Part shown: piece after piece, positions 1-7,787 of the stretch
Position numbering within the stretch: the stretch's first letter is position 1
Layout: every line of letters begins with the position of its first letter
Assembly (NCBI GenBank): GCA_930990555.1
Contig: CAKNPW010000002.1
Coordinates: forward strand, 42,203-106,202
Length of the DNA: 64,000 nucleotides
Direction of reading: 5' to 3'
Source: an uncultured Clostridium sp.
GTDB lineage: Bacteria; Bacillota; Clostridia; TANB77; CAG-508
Translations under genes and position numbers: made by a program
The notes under the pieces: generated by a model
Database searches by the model: none
Told to the model about the DNA's origin: nothing
What the model saw: only the letters and a program-made list of their open reading frames with translations

Positions 1-50
1 AAATTTTTATATGCTCTTTTTATATATTTTTTACAATCTTGCTTATTCAT
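1..50 (-). CDS. Start of a truncated gene (5' end only)
   Basis: The first 16 codons of a minus-strand gene are visible and run off the left edge of the window. The ATG at 48-50 has a strong GGAGGG ribosome site just upstream. The visible N-terminus is lysine-rich (MNKQDCKKYIKRAYKN) and too short to assign. It lies downstream of a terminator, so it probably starts its own unit. Confidence 0.5.
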   Translation of the reverse strand, partial: MNKQDCKKYIKRAYKN

Positions 51-65
51 TTTTCCCTCCATAAT

Positions 66-88
66 AAAAAAGCCATCTCTGGCTTTTT
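66..88 (-). terminator. Rho-independent terminator
   Basis: Short hairpin (AGCCA/TGGCT, 4-nt loop) between an A-run and a T-run, so it could work in both directions. It sits just after the stop of the resolvase-like gene at 112-522. Confidence 0.6.
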
Positions 89-111
89 AACATTTATATA
101 TTATTTTTTCT

Positions 112-522
112 TCAACTTATCTTAGATGCTAACTCATTTCTTTGTTTTTCAGCATATGCTATTTTCAAAGAAATTAATTCTTTTCCTAATTCTGAATTAG
201 AATCTATGTTTTCATCAAGAACGATAAAATGTATTTTTTCATCCGTTAATCTTTTTAATAATTGACCTTGTATTATTTCACTTTTTCCTAATGATAGAAA
301 ATTATCAAATACAACTATATCTATATAAGATACTTTATAATCTAATAACATTCTTTCAAAAGTATTTCTATTATCTACATTTAAAACATTTGTTGTATTT
401 TCAAAATATGGGTAGATATTAAAAACTGAAATTGCATTTTCTATTTTTTTGCAAATTCTATTTAATGATTTAACATCTAAAATTCTATAATTATATAATC
501 CTACACTCAAAGTTTCATCCAT
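112..522 (-). CDS. Resolvase-fold protein without the catalytic serine
   Basis: 136 aa from the ATG preceded by GGAGG (an upstream ATG adds 19 residues but has no ribosome site). The pattern of the serine-recombinase N-terminal domain is visible: an N-terminal strand (VGLYNYR), an F-ERMLLDY helix, IDIVVFDNFLSLGKS in the place of the usual 'vvv..LDRLgR', a VLDENIDSN strand, and a C-terminal AEKQRNELASKIS helix. The nucleophilic serine after the first strand and the 'DRL.R' arginine are absent, and there is no DNA-binding domain. It is therefore unlikely to cut DNA; a regulatory or structural role is an inference. It is the last gene of a small minus-strand set. Confidence 0.65.
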   Translation of the reverse strand: MDETLSVGLYNYRILDVKSLNRICKKIENAISVFNIYPYFENTTNVLNVDNRNTFERMLLDYKVSYIDIVVFDNFLSLGKSEIIQGQLLKRLTDEKIHFIVLDENIDSNSELGKELISLKIAYAEKQRNELASKIS

Positions 523-610
523 ATTTTTTCCTCCATCTATGATATTAATACAAAGTATTATACTCAAAAAAAATTTCAATTAGAACTTGAGAAAAAATTT
601 TAAAATATAC

Positions 611-724
611 CTATTTTTGAATATTGTTATCTGCATCTTTACCTATTATTAAACAACAATGTAAAAATAAAGTAAATAAGCCACCTGCAATAAATGTACC
701 TATATAACTTAATACCGTAATCAT
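611..724 (-). CDS. Small DUF3789-like membrane protein
   Basis: 37 aa with an AGAGGTG ribosome site before the ATG. It has one hydrophobic segment (about residues 5-27) with a glycine pair (FIAGGLF), then a short polar tail. Tiny one-helix proteins of this type (DUF3789) occur in conjugative and mobilisable elements of Clostridia. The family call rests on size and pattern only; the function is unknown. Confidence 0.55.
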   Translation of the reverse strand: MITVLSYIGTFIAGGLFTLFLHCCLIIGKDADNNIQK

Positions 725-734
725 TTCACACCTC

Positions 735-1223
735 TTATATCTCAACTATATTTATATCATTTCTTCTACATAGCTTAACTATTATTGCCCATTCTTCATG
801 TGACATTGCATATATAGAAAAAATAGTTATGATTAAAACATCCATTGCTTTATTTCTAATATCTTTAATAAGTTCATAATATTTATCTGCATTTTCACCA
901 ATTGGAGCTGTATAAATTTTTCCTAATTCAAGACTAGAATTTTTGCAAAATCTTTCTACTGCCTGTTTTTGTTGTGTACTTGTTTCAAATATATTAATTA
1001 TATAAGTATTAGCTCTGCCACTTATGTCTTTATTAAAGATTTTATTATTTTCTTTCATTAGTTCATATTCTCTTTCAACTTCATCTTGCTCATATAAATC
1101 ATAGGTCAATTTCATTTGTTCTGCGAATATTTCAGGGGTGATTTTTATTTTCATTTTATAGAGTAAATCTAGAGTAAGTGCAGCATAACACATCCCTTGT
1201 TTTTTACTAATTAACTGTTCCAT
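735..1223 (-). CDS. Hypothetical protein with possible resolvase-like C-terminal half
   Basis: 162 aa, good ribosome site (GGAGG) before the ATG. The N-terminal half (about 1-75) is helical and charged and not recognised. The C-terminal half alternates strands and helices (YIINIFETSTQQKQAVERFC ... AMDVLIITIFSIYAMSHEEW ... NDINIVEI) much like a resolvase N-terminal fold, but no catalytic serine or arginine can be placed. It lies 9 bp downstream of the HTH gene and probably shares its mRNA. Confidence 0.55.
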   Translation of the reverse strand: MEQLISKKQGMCYAALTLDLLYKMKIKITPEIFAEQMKLTYDLYEQDEVEREYELMKENNKIFNKDISGRANTYIINIFETSTQQKQAVERFCKNSSLELGKIYTAPIGENADKYYELIKDIRNKAMDVLIITIFSIYAMSHEEWAIIVKLCRRNDINIVEI

Positions 1224-1232
1224 TTTCTCCTC

Positions 1233-1652
1233 CTATGCTTTTATATATTTGGGTAAATCTAGTGATCTTAAAGATTTATCTTCTTGAAACTCATACCTAT
1301 TTTTCTTCTTATTATATTTATATGAAGTTCCACACCATTTTCTAATTGCTTCTGTTCCTAATTTTCTTGATTTTGATAATTCTTTTGATGCTTGTTCATG
1401 TGCTGATTTTAATTCATAATATGATAAATCCTTTTCTTTGTTTTTTCTATTTTTATATATAATTTCTTTTTGCTTAATTCTTCTTTTGCTTAAATTTTCC
1501 CTCTTTCGTTTTTCTTTTTCAATTAGATACAATTTGTTTGCTCTTAATATTTTAGATATGTAACTAACTGATGTATTTAATTCTTTTGCAATCTCTGTTA
1601 ATGTTTTTTCTTCATTAAAGTAGAGATTTTGGATATGAGTTTTTTTATCCAC
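1233..1652 (-). CDS. Helix-turn-helix DNA-binding protein
   Basis: 139 aa, probably starting at GTG with AAGGAGG upstream. Residues about 9-40 form a clear HTH (EKTLTEIAKELNTSVSYISK, then an ILRANKL recognition region) like that of resolvase C-termini or Sigma-70 region 4. A highly basic middle follows (KEKRKRENLSKRRIKQKEI), then a short domain ending YIKA. It is the first gene of the three-gene unit with the resolvase-fold proteins, so HTH and resolvase fold may be split between separate polypeptides. Palindromes upstream could be its operators. Confidence 0.6.
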   Translation of the reverse strand: MDKKTHIQNLYFNEEKTLTEIAKELNTSVSYISKILRANKLYLIEKEKRKRENLSKRRIKQKEIIYKNRKNKEKDLSYYELKSAHEQASKELSKSRKLGTEAIRKWCGTSYKYNKKKNRYEFQEDKSLRSLDLPKYIKA

Positions 1653-1687
1653 ATTACCATATGTCCTCCTTCCTCTTGCCTTGGTTC

Positions 1688-1707
1688 AAAAAGTGTTTAC
1701 ACTTTTT
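1688..1707. promoter_or_regulatory. Palindrome upstream of the HTH operon
   Basis: Perfect 8-bp arms AAAAAGTG/CACTTTTT around TTTA, directly upstream of the HTH gene. Position suggests an operator, possibly autoregulatory; this is inference. No clear -35/-10 pair could be fixed next to it. Confidence 0.35.
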
Positions 1708-1721
1708 TAGGCATAGTTTTC

Positions 1722-1753
1722 TATATAGGGCTTTCCTTGAAAAGCCCTATATA
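1722..1753. repeat. Perfect 13-bp inverted repeat in a 336-bp intergenic region
   Basis: Arms TATATAGGGCTTT and AAAGCCCTATATA with a 6-nt loop. There is no T-run directly after it on either strand, so it looks more like an operator or mRNA leader structure than a terminator. The rest of 1653-1988 holds the two divergent starts and a looser AGTAGTGAAAGGGGGA / TCCCCCTACTTC inverted similarity at about 1794-1900; no gene was seen. Confidence 0.5.
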
Positions 1754-1988
1754 TTGCATTTTTTAGCGACATATAGTATAATCTTTGAAAAGGAGTAGTG
1801 AAAGGGGGATTTATCATTATACTATATATCTATGTAGCTAAAAGAAGTTTTCCAAGACGTATTCTTTTAACTTGACTAGATTATATTTTCCCCCTACTTC
1901 AAAGTCAATGAATTGGACAATCCTTTGAACACAACACATTTTGAGAATTTTTAAAGATACTGTTTTAAACAAAAAGGAGTTAAAAAAT

Positions 1989-2999
1989 ATGGATTATGAA
2001 TACCTTTCAAGTGTTTTTAAATATATTGGAATTTTAATTAATAATGATTTAAAACAAGAAATTATCTATTATTTTCCCCTTGTTTTTTCCGAAAAAAGTT
2101 CTAAATATATGTTTAAAACTTCTTATGTAGTATTAAAACAACCATTGGGTACTTTTTTCATTGATTTTATTAATGCTGACTTTGATAATATAGAAGAATT
2201 TAAAGAATTCTTTTTAAAATATTCTTCCTCTATATTAGACAAAAACTATAAGAAGATATTAAAGAAAGATGAATATTCAGAATCTGAATTTAATGAACTT
2301 TTAAATAAGATATATGATAAAAAGTTATCTAGTTTAAAGAAGATTCAAGGGCAAGTTGATGAAATATTAGATTACACAATTATTCATCCAAGAAGAAAAG
2401 ATTTTACGCCAATAGACAGATTATTGGTACTGCAAACCGTACATGAAAATTTAACTCTATTAAGAAATAATAATATGGAAACACTAACATTTTATAAATT
2501 AAATAATGTTCCAATTTCTAATAAAACAGAAAATGAATTATATGATTTGATAAAAGCAAATGAACATAGAGTAGAAAAAATAACTGTATCTATACCAACA
2601 TCAATTGAATCTTTAATATATTTTAGTTTATTAAATGTTTTAGAAAATAACTTAATATTAAAAGTTTGTAAAAATTGCAATAACTATTTCTTTGCTAATA
2701 ATTCTAAAACTGAATATTGTAATAATATAGCACCATATTCTGATAAACCTTGCATAGAAATTGGAAGGAATCATTCTTTTATGAAAGGTTTAAATGAAGA
2801 TGCTTTATTAGAAAGATATTATAAGATATATCATAGAAAAGCAACACTTGCTAGAAGAAATCCAGATATAAAAGAATATGTAAAAAGCTTTGATAATTAT
2901 AAAAAATTCGGAAAAATAAAACTTGCTGATTATAAATCAAAAAGTATATCAAAAGAAGAATTTAAGATATGGCTAGATAAAAAGGATAAATTTGTTTAA
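1989..2999 (+). CDS. DUF6076-like protein with Cys cluster
   Basis: 336 aa from the ATG preceded by AAGGAG; a TTG 16 codons upstream has no ribosome site. The N-terminal two thirds are helical and unassigned. About residues 237-265 carry a zinc-ribbon-like set of cysteines (CKNCNNYF ... YCNN ... PCIEI), followed by a basic C-terminus (ERYYKIYHRKATLARRNP). The layout resembles DUF6076 proteins of Clostridia, mostly found on mobile elements. DNA or RNA binding is plausible from the Cys cluster and basic tail. It starts a plus-strand pair with the 50-aa gene at 3150. Confidence 0.6.
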   Translation: MDYEYLSSVFKYIGILINNDLKQEIIYYFPLVFSEKSSKYMFKTSYVVLKQPLGTFFIDFINADFDNIEEFKEFFLKYSSSILDKNYKKILKKDEYSESEFNELLNKIYDKKLSSLKKIQGQVDEILDYTIIHPRRKDFTPIDRLLVLQTVHENLTLLRNNNMETLTFYKLNNVPISNKTENELYDLIKANEHRVEKITVSIPTSIESLIYFSLLNVLENNLILKVCKNCNNYFFANNSKTEYCNNIAPYSDKPCIEIGRNHSFMKGLNEDALLERYYKIYHRKATLARRNPDIKEYVKSFDNYKKFGKIKLADYKSKSISKEEFKIWLDKKDKFV

Positions 3000-3149
3000 G
3001 ATTTATCTTTTTTTATTTTAGTTAATCTTTTTTAGTCTTTTTCAAACTTTTTTGACTTTTTTTAGATAAAATCAATTCTTATTACTCTTTATTAGTCTAT
3101 TTAAGACTTTTCAGCCAATCCCATTTAAAATTGGTTTAGGTGATAAAAA

Positions 3150-3302
3150 ATGAGTAGACAAATTAAGCCATATAAAAGAAAAAAAGGTTCTAAAAAACAA
3201 AAAAATCAATTAAATTCATTTAACCAATTTACTGATGAATTAATTGATACTTATTTTACACCTATTGATAATAAGAAAAATATTAAGAAGAAAAATAAAT
3301 AA
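3150..3302 (+). CDS. Small very basic protein
   Basis: 50 aa; ATG at 3150 after a weak purine stretch (TTTAGGTGA). It is lysine-rich at both ends (YKRKKGSKKQKNQ; NKKNIKKKNK), which suggests nucleic-acid binding. It follows the DUF6076-like gene and is closed by the bidirectional terminator at 3324. Not recognised; it could be a non-coding tail, but the frame is clean. Confidence 0.45.
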   Translation: MSRQIKPYKRKKGSKKQKNQLNSFNQFTDELIDTYFTPIDNKKNIKKKNK

Positions 3303-3323
3303 AATTTATTATAAATCTTTTGG

Positions 3324-3366
3324 AAAAAATTACTCCATACTTTTTTGTATCGAGTAATTATTTTTT
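3324..3366. terminator. Bidirectional terminator
   Basis: AATTACTC/GAGTAATT stem with an inner ATAC/GTAT stem, an A-run on the left and a T-run on the right. It separates the plus-strand pair from the convergent response regulator. Confidence 0.75.
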
Positions 3367-3371
3367 GATAT

Positions 3372-4061
3372 TTATTTTGCTACATAGTACTTAACCATAG
3401 TTACTACATTTTTAGCACTAGGCTCTTCATAATCTCCTAATCGCAGAAATTTTCTTACCTTTTCTTTATTTGCATATTTCCACATTTTATGTATTGCTAC
3501 TTGCACATCTGCTTTTATCGTATATGCTTTCTTTCCTTTTATTATAGCAATTCTTTGATAAATCTTTTTCAAATTTTCTTCATGTTCTTTGATAGAGATT
3601 TCGATACAGTCTTTTATAAATTCCGTACCTTTTTGAGATGGTTGAAAACCTAGTTTAAATAAAATATCATAAATTTTGTCCTCTTTGTATTTAAATGAAA
3701 TTTCTCGTGCGATTCTCTGGACCTCTACGCCAACGGCTTCACATGGCTGTGTTTTACTAAAAAAATTTACTACGCTCTCGTATCCTCTAACTTTTGCTAT
3801 ATATTCAGGTTCTCCAGAATATATAATAACTTTGGTTTCTTTAGAGTTTTCCTCTATTTTTCGTAGAATTTCTAATCCATCTTCACCTGGTAGTTTTAAA
3901 TCCAGTATTACAATTTCAGGTTTCAATGTTTTTATCGTTTGGTATACTTCTGTTCCATTGTTTACAATAGATATTGCTTGTGCTTCATTTGTAAAATTGA
4001 TTACATTTGATAAATGTACGCTAATTGGCACATTATCTTCAGCAATTAGAACTTTTACCAT
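3372..4061 (-). CDS. Spo0A-type response regulator
   Basis: 229 aa. Receiver domain at 1-120: acidic pocket at E8-D9, phospho-acceptor D54 (ILDLKLPGEDG), S82 and K103. The C-terminal domain (about 130-229) matches the Spo0A_C pattern: LGFQPSQKGTEFIKDCIEI, QRIAIIKGKKAYTIKADVQVA, then HKMWKYAN at the recognition helix. Spo0A itself is about 265 aa. The gene stands alone between a bidirectional terminator and a divergent promoter, with no sensor kinase nearby, so it probably takes phosphate from a host kinase or works unphosphorylated. It could link the element to host sporulation or stress state. Confidence 0.8.
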   Translation of the reverse strand: MVKVLIAEDNVPISVHLSNVINFTNEAQAISIVNNGTEVYQTIKTLKPEIVILDLKLPGEDGLEILRKIEENSKETKVIIYSGEPEYIAKVRGYESVVNFFSKTQPCEAVGVEVQRIAREISFKYKEDKIYDILFKLGFQPSQKGTEFIKDCIEISIKEHEENLKKIYQRIAIIKGKKAYTIKADVQVAIHKMWKYANKEKVRKFLRLGDYEEPSAKNVVTMVKYYVAK

Positions 4062-4161
4062 TCGACATCCTCCTAAAATGTATTATTTACTTGGAATTTT
4101 AACATCTTTTACATAATTTGTAAACACTTTTATATATAAAACTTAACTATTCCTCTATATT

Positions 4162-4190
4162 TTGCTATTTGCGTGATTTTATGGTATAAT
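4162..4190 (+). promoter_or_regulatory. Sigma-A type promoter
   Basis: TTGCTA, 17-nt spacer, TATAAT; predicted start about 4197, 48 nt ahead of the ATG at 4245. Confidence 0.7.
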
Positions 4191-4244
4191 TTATGAAATG
4201 TCATGTTAAACAAATTTGTATCAACTTTTGAGGAGGTTAAAATT

Positions 4245-4616
4245 ATGTCACAACGGTTCTTTGCAATAATACTCGTTTTAGCAATTGTCATCTTTGTTCT
4301 TCTGAAAATTGTTATTCCAATGTGGAATTTCATGTTAAGAGCTGATTTAGCTATTTCGCTTTATGATATGCTAAAAAATATACTTAATAAAGATTTTAAA
4401 TTCAGAAAGCAAACTGAAATTCAACTTGGAGTCTATACAATACGGTATTCAAGTACACTTGAAGCATATGAAGAACTTGAAAGAGTTTTTACAGATGCTT
4501 TAAGTTATTATAACAAACTTGGTTTTGTAGCTAGTAAAGACAAGTCTTTTGATGAACAAAGAGATAAACTTGAATGTATATTAAGGAAAATTAAATGGAA
4601 AAAGCAAAGAATATAG
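4245..4616 (+). CDS. Small single-pass membrane protein
   Basis: 123 aa; start chosen at the ATG with AGGAGG 9 nt upstream, which removes 14 unsupported residues. Residues about 4-27 are one long hydrophobic helix (FFAIILVLAIVIFVLLKIVIPMW) and the rest is a soluble, mostly helical cytoplasmic domain. It has its own promoter and a strong terminator. Not recognised. Confidence 0.7.
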   Translation: MSQRFFAIILVLAIVIFVLLKIVIPMWNFMLRADLAISLYDMLKNILNKDFKFRKQTEIQLGVYTIRYSSTLEAYEELERVFTDALSYYNKLGFVASKDKSFDEQRDKLECILRKIKWKKQRI

Positions 4617-4621
4617 AATTT

Positions 4622-4643
4622 CGAGGGCAATGCCCTCGTTTTT
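4622..4643 (+). terminator. Rho-independent terminator
   Basis: CGAGGGCA/TGCCCTCG hairpin followed by TTTTT, 6 bp after the stop of the membrane protein gene. Confidence 0.85.
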
Positions 4644-4660
4644 CTTGTTTTAAATTTTCT

Positions 4661-4689
4661 TTGATTTATCAAGGATTTTATGATACAAT
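4661..4689 (+). promoter_or_regulatory. Sigma-A type promoter
   Basis: TTGATT, 17-nt spacer, TACAAT, about 55 nt upstream of the gene at 4746. Confidence 0.65.
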
Positions 4690-4745
4690 ATATGAAATTC
4701 TAAAAAGAAAGGAGAGAATTTTAGAATTCTCACAGGTAGAATGGT

Positions 4746-5315
4746 ATGCAGGAGAAAATTTACAAAGCACGGTTTTTTAACAAAGATTCAGGAGTGGAAA
4801 TAACTCTTGATGAAGCTCAATCTATTTCAAAAACTGGATGTCCTATAAAAATATTATTCAATTTTATTCATTCAGAATTAATGCTTATTGAAGGATTGAT
4901 ACAAGAAAATACTTTTACAACTCTTGATGGTTATTCTCTTACTGTTGAAGCAGAAGATAATCATTTGGATTTGAAAAATCAAGAATATGATCTTCCTTTC
5001 TATTTTGGTTATGCTTCAGAATATAGAGGAAATATGTTTATTCAATCATTTTCTGATTTTCCTTCTTTTCACAAGCATTTGCAGGAACTTAAAAGAAAAA
5101 ATGAGATTTCTAAAATTTCTGAATATAGACATCTTATAAAAAGAGAGAATCTTTCTGAATATAGATATCTCATTTCTGGAAAATTTAAAAGTAGGAAAGG
5201 TTTTAGTGTAACTAAAATCATCCCTATTTCTTTTGAAATGGATGATATAGAAGGAAATATTATAACGGATAAAGCGAATTACAAGTTTAAAGTTATAGGA
5301 ACAGCGAGTTTTTAA
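4746..5315 (+). CDS. Hypothetical protein with internal SEYR repeat
   Basis: 189 aa. The GGAGAGAA purine tract lies about 30 nt upstream of the ATG, so the start is uncertain. A short tandem repeat is visible near residues 123-142 (ISEYRHLIKRE then LSEYRYLIS). The protein looks soluble, mixed alpha/beta. It forms a promoter-gene-terminator unit of its own. No family recognised. Confidence 0.65.
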   Translation: MQEKIYKARFFNKDSGVEITLDEAQSISKTGCPIKILFNFIHSELMLIEGLIQENTFTTLDGYSLTVEAEDNHLDLKNQEYDLPFYFGYASEYRGNMFIQSFSDFPSFHKHLQELKRKNEISKISEYRHLIKRENLSEYRYLISGKFKSRKGFSVTKIIPISFEMDDIEGNIITDKANYKFKVIGTASF

Positions 5316-5348
5316 GGTGACGTCGTTATTGATTGAGTTTAAAAAGTG

Positions 5349-5390
5349 GAATCATCTTTCTGTAAAAAGAAGGATGGTTCTATTTTTATT
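5349..5390 (+). terminator. Rho-independent terminator
   Basis: 13-bp stem (GAATCATCTTTCT with AGAAGGATGGTTC, G-U pairs allowed) followed by TATTTTTATTTTT, downstream of the gene ending at 5315. Confidence 0.8.
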
Positions 5391-5429
5391 TTTATATTTA
5401 ACGTTTATAGCTATTTTCTAAAAATGAGT

Positions 5430-5476
5430 TAAGAGGAGAAAAATAGCTTTCATAATTCAGCTATATTCTCCTCTTA
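5430..5476 (-). terminator. Long-stem terminator
   Basis: TAAGAGGAGAAAAATAGCT pairs with AGCTATATTCTCCTCTTA around a 10-nt loop, directly after the stop of the minus-strand gene at 5481. Confidence 0.7.
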
Positions 5477-5480
5477 CGAA

Positions 5481-5822
5481 TTACGCTTTTTTGGTTCGCA
5501 TATAAAAGTCAAGTCTTTCTGGTTTCATTGAATACCAAAGTTCATTTTTGTAAATCTGAAAATTACATTTCATGATTTTATTAAGCTTTGGTATTGACTC
5601 TTTTGAAATGTATTTGTCAAATACGATTGTGACATTAATACGTTTCTTTCTGTTTGCTTGACGGACTTCAGAATATGACAATTTTTTATCAAATGGTCCT
5701 TCATATGGGTATAAATATTCAGTTGTTTTTATTTCTTTGATTTTGTTACCCAATACATCTGCAAGTTTTTTTGCCAACTCTAATTGCCGATCATAAAAAA
5801 CCTCGTCCCTTATAATGTTCAT
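5481..5822 (-). CDS. Hypothetical protein
   Basis: 113 aa, ribosome site AGGAGG before the ATG. Mixed alpha/beta, no membrane segment, C-terminus rich in basic residues (KPERLDFYMRTKKA). It is a solitary unit closed by the long hairpin at 5430. Not recognised. Confidence 0.7.
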   Translation of the reverse strand: MNIIRDEVFYDRQLELAKKLADVLGNKIKEIKTTEYLYPYEGPFDKKLSYSEVRQANRKKRINVTIVFDKYISKESIPKLNKIMKCNFQIYKNELWYSMKPERLDFYMRTKKA

Positions 5823-5904
5823 ATGCTAAAACCTCCTAAAATGTTTATAGTAAGCATATTATAGCATTTTATCTAACATAAATCAAATATTAATTTTCAT
5901 TTAA

Positions 5905-5948
5905 AAATATAGAGGATGCTTCTTATTAAAGTTTCATCCTCTATATTT
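5905..5948 (-). terminator. Rho-independent terminator
   Basis: Perfect 14-bp stem (AAATATAGAGGATG/CATCCTCTATATTT) downstream of the minus gene at 5988. Confidence 0.75.
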
Positions 5949-5987
5949 GATTTTATTCAACAATTATTATGTTGAATAGTGGATTTT

Positions 5988-6587
5988 TTACTTGTAACGC
6001 ACGACAGCTGGAACGGAATTATGTAGCTGACAAAAAGAATTAACGTTAAAGTCATGAATAGTTGAAGCACAATCATGATTATTAAATTCCTCCGAACCAC
6101 CGACAAGACACACATGACCATCCTGCCATGAAATCGCTCTGAACCATTTTGAATTATCTGATTTAATGAATATATCTTCACCGTTAGCAATTCTTTGTGC
6201 CCATTCTAGTGCTTGTTCAACCCAATCTGCAAGGTGATCTCCATATTGCTTTGCCAGTGCTACCATCTTCTCTTCAGTATATACTGGTTCTAATTCTGCT
6301 GGAGTCACAATTTCAAATGGTTTTGCATACCTTCGTAAGTCTTTTTTCACTTCTACAAAGGCTTTTTGAATCAATTGCATTATATATTCCTCATGAGAAT
6401 AATAATGCTCTTTTTCCTCTATTTCAAATATTGATTCATCAATAGTAATAGGATTTACTTCAACACCTTTTACTACATTTAGTATTTTGAAATGTTGTTC
6501 CAAAATACTAACCAGCTCTTTTTCAGATAAAGTTACTTCCCGTCCTTTAACTGTTACTGTTATTTCGTTTACATCCACTTTAATCAT
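5988..6587 (-). CDS. Hypothetical protein
   Basis: 199 aa; the ATG at 6587 has AGGAGG 9 nt upstream, better placed than the in-frame GTG two codons earlier. The N-terminal 30 residues form a beta-rich segment (VDVNEITVTVKGREVTLSEKELVSIL), then acidic helices. The C-terminal 60 residues resemble a beta-sandwich carrying WFRAISWQDGHVCLVGG, four cysteines and two histidines that might bind metal. Codon use is less AT-extreme than in the integrase next door, suggesting a separate origin. Not recognised. Confidence 0.7.
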   Translation of the reverse strand: MIKVDVNEITVTVKGREVTLSEKELVSILEQHFKILNVVKGVEVNPITIDESIFEIEEKEHYYSHEEYIMQLIQKAFVEVKKDLRRYAKPFEIVTPAELEPVYTEEKMVALAKQYGDHLADWVEQALEWAQRIANGEDIFIKSDNSKWFRAISWQDGHVCLVGGSEEFNNHDCASTIHDFNVNSFCQLHNSVPAVVRYK

Positions 6588-6718
6588 GTCCACTTTCCTC
6601 CTGTGAATTTAAATTTTGAGCCATTTGCTCACTAATGATAGTTTACCATAATCTAGCATAATATTCAAGTAATACAAATCTTATTAGCTATCTTACTACT
6701 TTTATACTACTTCTATTT

Positions 6719-7603
6719 TTAATTATTTCTATTATCTTCTCCACCAGGATGGACATATCTATTTACAGCATTAGATGTTTGACCTAAAGATTTCTTTAAT
6801 CTCATATCACTATATCCTTCTTCATATCTTGTTGTAGCATAGTCATGTCTTAAAGTATGAGGATGTAATTTTGTTTCATTTAATTTTTCAATATATTTAT
6901 TTAGCATCTTGTTTACTGTACTTCTATGAATATGATTACCTGTCTTTTTAGATTTATTACTAATAAATAAATATTTGTTAGTAGTATTTAATTCTTTCAA
7001 AATTTCATTTCTTTCTTTTATATAATCATCTAAAGCTTCATAAATTTCATCATTTATAAATGCTTCTCTTACTTTTCTTCCTTTTCCAAAAATAGTAATT
7101 CTTCTCATGTCTAAATTAACATCTCTTTCTAATTGAATTTTTATCGTTTCTGAAACTCTTAATCCCGCTTCATCAATTAAAACTATTATAGCAAAATCTC
7201 TTTTATTCCATTTACTAGCTTCTAATCTTAGTTTTTTAATGGTTTTTCTTGGAAGCATATCAGCAGAAATATATGGCAAATCAATTTTATAGGAATCTCT
7301 CTTTTTTATATCTTTTGATTCTTTTATATTATTTTCTATTAAAAAATCTTCATATACAGAAATTGATGCCAATTTTCTATTAATAGTTGAAAATTTATAA
7401 TTCATCTTGTTTAGCATATAATTTTTGTATTCTAATATATGTCCTCTTGAAAAGGATACTAATTTTTCTCCAAACTCATCTTCAAAATATTTTAAAAATA
7501 ATTTTATATCACTTAAATATGCTTTTTGTGTATTTCGTTCTTCGTCACTTGTATATTTTTCATCTAAATAAATTTCAAATTTTTCTAATATATCATCTTC
7601 CAT
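6719..7603 (-). CDS. Tyrosine recombinase, XerC/XerD-sized
   Basis: 294 aa, the usual Xer length. An N-terminal SAM-like domain (1-100) binds the core site; the catalytic domain follows. Visible active residues: R149 (EAGLRVSE), K174 in the beta-hairpin (FGKGRKVR), H249 and R252 (PHTLRHD), Y283 (NRYVHPG). The position normally His/Trp before the tyrosine is Q275 (LGQTS), which some active enzymes tolerate. A 28-bp dif-like site lies about 100 bp upstream, so this enzyme probably resolves multimers or integrates the element. GGAGG precedes the ATG. Confidence 0.9.
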   Translation of the reverse strand: MEDDILEKFEIYLDEKYTSDEERNTQKAYLSDIKLFLKYFEDEFGEKLVSFSRGHILEYKNYMLNKMNYKFSTINRKLASISVYEDFLIENNIKESKDIKKRDSYKIDLPYISADMLPRKTIKKLRLEASKWNKRDFAIIVLIDEAGLRVSETIKIQLERDVNLDMRRITIFGKGRKVREAFINDEIYEALDDYIKERNEILKELNTTNKYLFISNKSKKTGNHIHRSTVNKMLNKYIEKLNETKLHPHTLRHDYATTRYEEGYSDMRLKKSLGQTSNAVNRYVHPGGEDNRNN

Positions 7604-7614
7604 TTTTATTCCTC

Positions 7615-7636
7615 CATTTATGTAGAATTTTTTTAT
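7615..7636 (+). repeat. 22-bp direct repeat, copy 1 (recombinase half-site)
   Basis: Identical to the copy at 7649-7670, with 12 bp between them. It contains TTATGTAGAAT, close to the right arm of the dif-like site. It overlaps the ribosome site region of the recombinase gene. Confidence 0.6.
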
Positions 7637-7648
7637 CTAATTTTCTTT

Positions 7649-7670
7649 CATTTATGTAGAATTTTTTTAT
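7649..7670 (+). repeat. 22-bp direct repeat, copy 2 (recombinase half-site)
   Basis: Second copy of CATTTATGTAGAATTTTTTT plus AT, same orientation as copy 1. Arm-type or accessory recombinase binding is inferred from the shared TTATGT-GAAT core. Confidence 0.6.
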
Positions 7671-7696
7671 AGATATTTTTAGTTTTTATTTCAAAA

Positions 7697-7724
7697 ATTC
7701 AACATAAGTGTAGTTATGTGGAAT
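7697..7724. other. dif-like Xer recombination site
   Basis: 11-bp arm ATTCAACATAA, 6-bp centre GTGTAG, 11-bp arm TTATGTGGAAT. This is the exact 11-6-11 geometry of dif/cer core sites, with the conserved inner CATAA and TTATG of E. coli dif. Homology between the arms extends outward (TTCAAAA / TTTTGAA). It lies 93 bp upstream of the tyrosine recombinase start, as expected for a self-resolution system or integrase attachment core. Confidence 0.6.
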
Positions 7725-7787
7725 TTTGAAAATTTCTTAAAAATATTCTATATATGACATATAGAATATTAATCTGGTTAGCTTTTT

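Noticed and set aside
3676..4116. Long plus-strand frame opposite the Spo0A-like gene
   Set aside because: Antisense shadow; no ribosome site, and the minus-strand gene has clear receiver motifs.
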